Assembly: GCA_950097015.1 (NCBI GenBank)
Contig: CATNEN010000038.1
Location: 29,666,501-29,730,500, forward strand
From: Macrostomum hystrix
Taxonomy: Eukaryota; Platyhelminthes; Macrostomidae
DNA length: 64,000 bases
Direction of reading: 5' to 3'
The notes under the pieces are model-generated. The model did no database searches. It was not told the DNA's origin and saw only the letters and a program-made list of their open reading frames with translations. Below are positions 57,980 through 64,000 of the stretch, piece by piece. A program made the position numbers and the translations under genes. Position 1 is the stretch's first letter, and every line of letters starts with the position of its first letter.

Positions 57980-59760
57980 ATTCATAGATTCTATCAAGAT
58001 CTCACAGCTTCCATCCGGATCTCACAGATTCCATCAGGATCTCACAGATTCCATCAGGATCTCACAGATTCTATGCAGATCTCACCGATTCCATCAGGAT
58101 CTCACAGATTCTATGCAGATATCACCGATTCCATCAGGATCTCACAGATTCTATGCAGATATCACCGATTCCATCAGGATCTCACAGATTCTATGCAGAT
58201 ATCACCGATTCCATCAGGATCTCACAGATTCTATGCAGATATCACCGATTCCATCAGGATCTCACAGATTCTATGCAGATATCACCGATTCCATCAGGAT
58301 CTCACAGATTCTATGCAGATATCACCGATTCCATCAGGATCTCACAGATTCTATGCAGATATCACCGATTCCATCAGGATCTCGCAGATTCTATGCAGAT
58401 ATCACCGATTCCATCAGGATCTCGCAGATTCTATGCAGATATCACCGATTCCATCAGGATCTCGCAGATTCTATGCAGATATCACCGATTCCATCAGGAT
58501 CTCACAGATTCTATGCAGATATCACCGATTCCATCAGGATCTCACAGATTCTATGCAGATATCACCGATTCCATCAGGATCTCACAGATTCTATGCAGAT
58601 ATCACCGATTCCATCAGGATCTCACAGATTCTATGCAGATATCACCGATTCCATCAGGATTTCACAGATTCTATGCAGATATCACCGATTCCATCAGGAT
58701 CTCACAGATTCTATGCAGATATCACCGATTCCATCAGGATCTCGCAGATTCTATGCAGATATCACCGATTCCATCAGTATCTCGCAGATTCTATGCAGAT
58801 ATCACCGATTCCATCAGGATCTCACAGATTATATGCAGATATCACCGATTCCATCAGGATCTCGCAGATTCTATGCAGATATCACCGATTCCATCAGTAT
58901 CTCGCAGATTCTATGCAGATATCACCGATTCCATCAGGATCTCACAGATTATATGCAGATATCACCGATTCCATCAGGATCTCGCAGATTCTATGCAGAT
59001 ATCACCGATTCCATCAGGATCTCACAGATTCTATGCAGATATCACCGATTCCATCAAAATCTCACCGATTCCATCAAAATCTCACCGATTCCATCAAAAT
59101 CTCACCGATTCCATCAAAATCTCACCGATTCCATCAAAGTCTCACCGATTCTATCAACATCTCACAGATTCTATGCAGATCCCACCGAGTCCATCAAAAT
59201 CTCACTGATTCCAATAAAACTCACTGATTCCATCAAAATCTCACTGATTCTATCAAAGTCTCACCGATTATATCAACATCTCACAGATTCTATGCAGATC
59301 TCACCGATTCCATCAAAATCTCACTGATTCCATCAAAATCTCACAGATTCCATCAAAATCTCACCGATTCTATCAAGATCTCACTGATTCCATCAAAATC
59401 TCACTGATTCCATCAAAATCTCACCGATTCCATCAAAATCTCACCGATTCCATCAAGATCTCACAGATTACATCAAAATCTCACTGATTCCATCAAAATC
59501 TCACCGATTCCATCAAGATCTCACAGATTACATCAAAATCTCACTGATTCCAATAAAATCTCACCGAGTCCATCAAAATCTCACGCGGCCATTCCATCAA
59601 AATCTCACTCATTCTATCGGAATCTCATCCAATTTATCTGAATCTCACCCGGCCATTCCGTCATCTCACAGATTCCGTCAGAATCTCCACCAGTTTATCA
59701 AGATCTCACTTTTTCAATCAGAATCTCACCAGTAATATCAAAATCTCAACCAGTCCTTAA
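57980..59760. repeat. 20-bp / 40-bp dimeric minisatellite
   Basis: Left part (58060-59050): strict alternation of gattccatcaggatctcaca and gattctatgcagatatcacc, a 40-bp dimer. Right part (59050-59600): simple 20-bp monomers gattccatcaaaatctcacc, then increasing decay. It lies just upstream of the first DGKE exon found. A 455-codon frame across it is rejected. Confidence 0.97.
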
Positions 59761-59887
59761 AACCACATCTTACAACCACATCTAGATCAAATCTAGATCT
59801 GAACTATTCTATTAGTTTCTCACCCACAAAAATTATAAGCTTGATTTGCAACATTGCGGCGCATTCACATTTAACATATTTTTGCAG

Positions 59888-62800
59888 GCCCCACACTGGG
59901 CATGGCAGACGCTGTACGCCGTTGGCCTCCTTCTATTAACCTACCTGTTGATCTATCTGCGCAAATTGCGTCACAGACGCCTGCCAGATCCGGGAGTTCC
60001 CGCTCCGCTTGAAGGTAACGCCGGCATTCGTAATAGTAGTCATCGATGGCGACGTATCGGACACTTTGATAGGCCGGCCTATTGCGGCGTCTCAGGCGGC
60101 GGGGCCATGCTCGAAGGCGCCGTCTGTCAGTATTGCGGTCTCTGCGTCTCAGACGACGAGCTTAACGTTGCCGTCCGCGCCCTGCCATGCAAGCCCATGG
60201 CATTGTTGGACTCTGAATTAGCCGATCCTCCAGCATTAGATGGCACTCCGCATCATTGGGTTGAAGGCAACCTGCCAGCCTATTCAACCTGTTGCGTCTG
60301 TCAAGATGCCTGCGGCGAAGCTGGCCGATTGTGCGACCTTCGCTGCGCCTGGTGTCAGCGCTGCGCACATCCCGACTGTCTGAATGAGCAGCGACTAGCT
60401 AAGCTGTGCGATTTCGGTCGCTACGCTGACGCGGTTGTACCTCCACACTGCGTGCAGCTGTCTAGACCTAGACGGCGCCAGCCTAGCCTACTGTCTATGG
60501 TTCGAGCACCCCGCCTACCTGTGGTCTGGCGGCCTCTTATTGTTCTAGCTAATCGGCATAGCGGCGGCGGAGAGGGCGACGCTGTGCTGCAACGATTCCG
60601 GGCTGTGCTAAATCCGGCTCAGGTGAGAATCGATTATTTGGAATGACTAACCTGTATGAATCATTGTAATGACAAAAAATTAGGACTGATTTAACAAGAC
60701 CAACCTGTATGACTGATTTACGACCAACCTGTATGACTGATTTATGACCAACCTGTATGACTGATTTATGACCAACCTGTATGACTGATTTATGACCAAC
60801 CTGTATGACTGATTTATGACCAACCTGTATGACTGATTTATGACCAATCTGTATGACTGATTTATGACCAACCTGTATGACTGATTTATGACCAATCTGT
60901 ATGACTGATTTATGACCAACCTGTATGACTGATTTATGACCAACCTGTATGACTGATTTATGACCAATCTGTATGACTGATTTATGACCAACCTGTATGA
61001 CTGATTTATGACCAACCTGTATGACTGATTTATGACCAACCTGTATGACTAATTTGTAATTACTATCCCGTATGACTGATTTGTGATGACCATCCCATAT
61101 GACTGATATTTAATGACCAACCTGTATGACTAATTTGTAATGACTATCCCGTATGACTGATTTGTGATGACCATCCCATATGACTGATATTTAATGACCA
61201 ACCTGTATGACAAATTTGTAATGACTATCCCGTATGACTGATTTGTGATGACCATCCCATATGACTGATTTTTAATGACCAACATGAATGACTGTTATGA
61301 CGGGCCTGAATATGACTGATAGTAATGACAAACGTGCATGACTACATGTAAAGACTTAACTTGTGCCATTGATTTTATTTCGTTATCTTTCGTTCGTATT
61401 ATCCTTAGTTAAATACCATAATAAATGTTTCCCAGGTGCTCGACCTCTCTGAAGTGCCGCCAAAAGTTGCTCTCGGCTGGTGCCGCCTCCTACCAGAAGG
61501 TGTGACAGCTCGCCTACTGGTCTGCGGCGGCGATGGCACAGTCGGTTGGGTGCTATCATCCGTCGAAGAACTTGGACTAAGTCCGCCGCCTCCGTTGGCA
61601 ATATTTCCACTCGGGACTGGCAATGATTTATCTCGCATACTTGGCTGGGGTTCCGGATCTAGCGCCGACGATCTAGATGGGGTAGACGCGTTGCTTAGCA
61701 ACCTAGTCAACGCTAGCATTGACAAACTCGATCGTTGGCTAGTGTCGGTTCGACCAAAGCGTTCGTTAAATCTATTATCCGGCCCGAGACAGTTTACTAT
61801 GAGTAATTATTTTAGTCTCGGTGTTGACGCCATGGTGGCGTTGAATTTCGACTCTGCTCGACGAAATCTTCCATCACTGACTGGCAGTCGGATGATCAAT
61901 AAACTGTGGTGAGCATACTTTTTTAGTGGCTTATCCTGCAAGAAGATCTCGATGATTTCTTTTAATAGATCTGCATGATTTCTTCTTATAGATATGGATG
62001 ATTGCTTCTAATAGATCTGGGTGATTTCTTCTTATAGATATGGATGATTGCTTCTAATAGATCTGGGTGATTTCTTCTTATAGATATGGATGATTGCTTC
62101 TAATAGATCTGGGTGATTTCTTCTTATAGATTTGGATGATTGCTTCTAATAGATCTGGGTGATTTCTTCTTATAGATTTGGATTATTGCTTCTTATAGAT
62201 TTGGATGATTGCTTCTAATAGATCTGGGTGATTTCTTCTTATAGATTTGGATGATTGCTTCTAATAGATCTGGATGATTTGTTCTTGTAGATATGGATGA
62301 TTGCTTCTAATAGATCTGGACAAATTCTCCTTTATCTCTTATATTTTTAGATGATTTGTCATAGATCTATATAAATTATTCTCGTTGATAATGATGATTT
62401 CTCATCGAGTAAAAATAAATTTACATATATCTGAATTATTTCTCCCTGTTATTTTAAAATTGGAAATTGCTTTGGATCCGTTTTTTTACGAATCGCGATT
62501 TGAAAGAGGGCTAAATAAAGTTGGGATCCATATTTTTTCTCCGAGCTCTAAAAGGTTTATTCTTGTAGATCCTGTCACATTGCGAAAATAAGTGCCGCAT
62601 TGTTAACTACTTTAAGTAGCAATCGCGTAAATGTTTCCAACATCCACGCAGGTACTTCGGTTACGGCACTCGAGACCTGTGGGAGCGCGCCTGCCGAAAT
62701 CTGCACCGGCGCCTCACCGTTATCCTGGACGGCCGAACTTTGAACCTGCCAGAACTCGAAGGCCTAGTTGTGTTGAACATCGCCTCCTGGGGCTCTGGCT

Positions 62801-63204
62801 GTCATCCTTGGGGCTCGGGCAATCTCACTCCTGTAGCTTCGTCCAACAGCGTCAGTTCGTCTAGTTCAACGACACAAGAAACGGCGGCAGCGGCTGTGGC
62901 AGCAGCTTCGGCTTCGTCGGACGCGCATTTTCGACCGCAATCTCACGGCGACGGCCGTTTCGAACTCATGGGCCTGCACTCCAGCTTTCACATGGCCCAA
63001 CTGCAGATGGGATTGGCGCCTGCTATTCGCCTTGGCCAGGGCTCCAGTCTGCAGATTGTACTTCGGTCTGGCCAGGTGCCCGTTCAAGTTGACGGCGAGC
63101 CCTGGCTGCAGGGACCCTGCATTGTCACCGTCGGACTCAAGGGACAGGCTGCTGTGCTCCGGTGTTTGACTTCCGCCTCTTCTTGGACTGATCGGAGATC
63201 CTAG
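59888..63204 (+). CDS. DGKE: Diacylglycerol kinase epsilon (5' exon missing)
   Basis: Phosphorylates diacylglycerol to phosphatidic acid at membranes; the epsilon type prefers arachidonoyl species in the phosphatidylinositol cycle (family knowledge). Exons 59888-60622, 61436-61908 and 62652-63204 join in phases 0 and 2; 586 residues are present. Order: hydrophobic helix (TLYAVGLLLLTYLLIYL), characteristic of epsilon; two C1 zinc fingers (HRWRRIGHFDRPAYC..., HHWVEGNLPAYSTCCVC...); catalytic domain with VCGGDGTVGWVL and PLGTGNDLSR; accessory domain with GLHSSFHMAQLQ and VQVDGEPWLQGPC. No ATG is in frame at the start; the acceptor tttttgcag at 59887 implies an upstream exon. A Ser/Ala-rich insert (~62830-62935) interrupts the accessory domain. 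Introns hold two arrays. Confidence 0.95.
60700..61300. repeat. 24-bp array grading into ~80-bp repeats
   Basis: About 14 copies of tgaccaacctgtatgactga(ttta), then three ~80-bp phrases (aatttgtaatgactatcccg, gtgatgaccatcccatatga), each built from variants of the 24-bp unit. It lies in DGKE intron 1 as modelled. Confidence 0.94.
61955..62310. repeat. 46-bp minisatellite in DGKE intron 2
   Basis: About seven copies of gatctgggtgatttcttctt + atagatatggatgattgcttctaata, made of two related half-units. Confidence 0.92.
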
Positions 63205-63234
63205 TGCTTCTCGTTTGTCTCTACCTGTCTTTAG

Positions 63235-63840
63235 ATTTAACTGTCTTTTCTCTCAACCTGTCTTTAGAAGCCTGTCTTCCCTCGATCTGTCTTTAGAAGC
63301 CTGTCTTTTCCCTCAACCTGTCTTTAGAAGCCTGTCTTCCCTCGATCTGTCTTTAGAAGCCTGTCATTTCTCCTAACCTATCTTTAGAAGCCTGTCATTT
63401 CTCCCAACCTGTCTTTAGAAGCCTGTCATTTCTCCCAACCTGTCTTTAGAAGCCTGTCATTTCTCGTAACCTGTCTTTAGAAGCCTTTCATTTCTGTCAA
63501 CCTGTCTTTTGAAGCCTGTCATTTCTCCTAACCTGTCTTTAGAAGCCTGTCATTTCTCCTAACCTGTCTTTAGAAGCCTGTCATTTCTGTCAACCTGCCT
63601 TTAGAAGCCTGTCATTTCTCCTAACCTGTCTTTAGAAGCCTGTCATTTCTCCCAACCTGTCTTTAGAAGCCTGTCATTTCTCCCAACCTGCCTTTAGAAG
63701 CCTGTCATTTCTCCCAACCTGTCTTTAGAAGCCTGTCATTTCTCCCAACCTATCTTTAGAAGCCTGTCATTTCTCCCAACCTATCTTTAGAAGCCTGTCA
63801 TTTCTCCCAACCTGTCTTTAGAAGCCAGTCATTTTTGTCA
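63235..63840. repeat. 31-bp minisatellite downstream of DGKE
   Basis: About 19 copies of gcctgtcatttctcccaacc + tgtctttagaa. It begins about 30 bp past the DGKE stop codon, so it may lie in the 3'UTR; no aataaa is seen before or after it. Confidence 0.95.
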
Positions 63841-64000
63841 ACCTTTTTTCTCGCTGAATATCATAAGATGCCTGTCTTTCTTTGTTTCTACCTGTCTGTT
63901 CTTTTTACCCGTCTTTAGAAGCCTTACGTAGTCCTTTGTTTCCAACCGTGTCTGATTTAGCCACATCACTAAAATCGTATCTTCATGTATCTGTGATTAT

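Noticed and set aside
57960-59327. 455-codon frame beginning MEQNGNPFID
   Set aside because: It follows the 40-bp array in which three frames are open. Considered as the DGKE start exon, but there is no fitting donor and the frame ends within the array.

Overview
This is metazoan nuclear DNA. The genes are animal-type (protocadherin, adenosine deaminase, DEG/ENaC channel, diacylglycerol kinase epsilon), are split by phase-consistent GT-AG introns, and sit among tRNA-derived SINEs, mariner/IS630, hAT, Helitron and Ty3/gypsy elements. I cannot name the species. The density of long minisatellites and the protein sequences would fit a protostome/spiralian invertebrate such as a flatworm, but that is inference. 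Exon models were built by hand from reading frames, splice consensus and intron phase, without transcript data.

Layout. 1-2040: minisatellites and empty AT-rich DNA. 2375-6887 (-): a three-exon, seven-cadherin-repeat protocadherin. 7095-20235: a gene-poor stretch dominated by arrays, including a 2.76 kb hAT-type element (15474-18234, perfect 8-bp target duplication) whose interior is almost all a 16-bp minisatellite. 21959-24582 (+): complete three-exon adenosine deaminase; the intron 1 acceptor appears to come from a SINE. 25552-26877 (-): a three-exon secreted protein with two fucolectin/discoidin-like segments. 28395-41578 (-): a complete 13-exon DEG/ENaC channel of 687 residues, with a mariner and an IS630-like element, several SINEs and five arrays in its introns. 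43879 to about 49480: a decayed Helitron split by a nested, internally deleted Ty3/gypsy element (45719-48872). 52416-57244 (+): a three-exon protein with a proline-rich N-terminus and a probable beta-trefoil domain, function unknown. 59888-63204 (+): diacylglycerol kinase epsilon, lacking only an unlocated start exon. 63235-63840: another minisatellite.

The genes do not form one pathway; they are independent neighbours. The dominant feature is tandem repetition: about 25 arrays with units of 7 to 69 bp cover roughly 30% of the window, lie in introns of most of the genes as well as between genes, and are mostly strongly purine/pyrimidine-asymmetric. Long reading frames inside them are artefacts of repetition.

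Most worth a second look: the minisatellite-bearing hAT element and its probable diverged sister at 10732, the SINE-supplied splice acceptor of ADA, the channel exon flanked on both sides by one array family, the IS630-like element with an unusual catalytic spacing and an internal 93-bp hairpin, and the Pro-rich/beta-trefoil gene.
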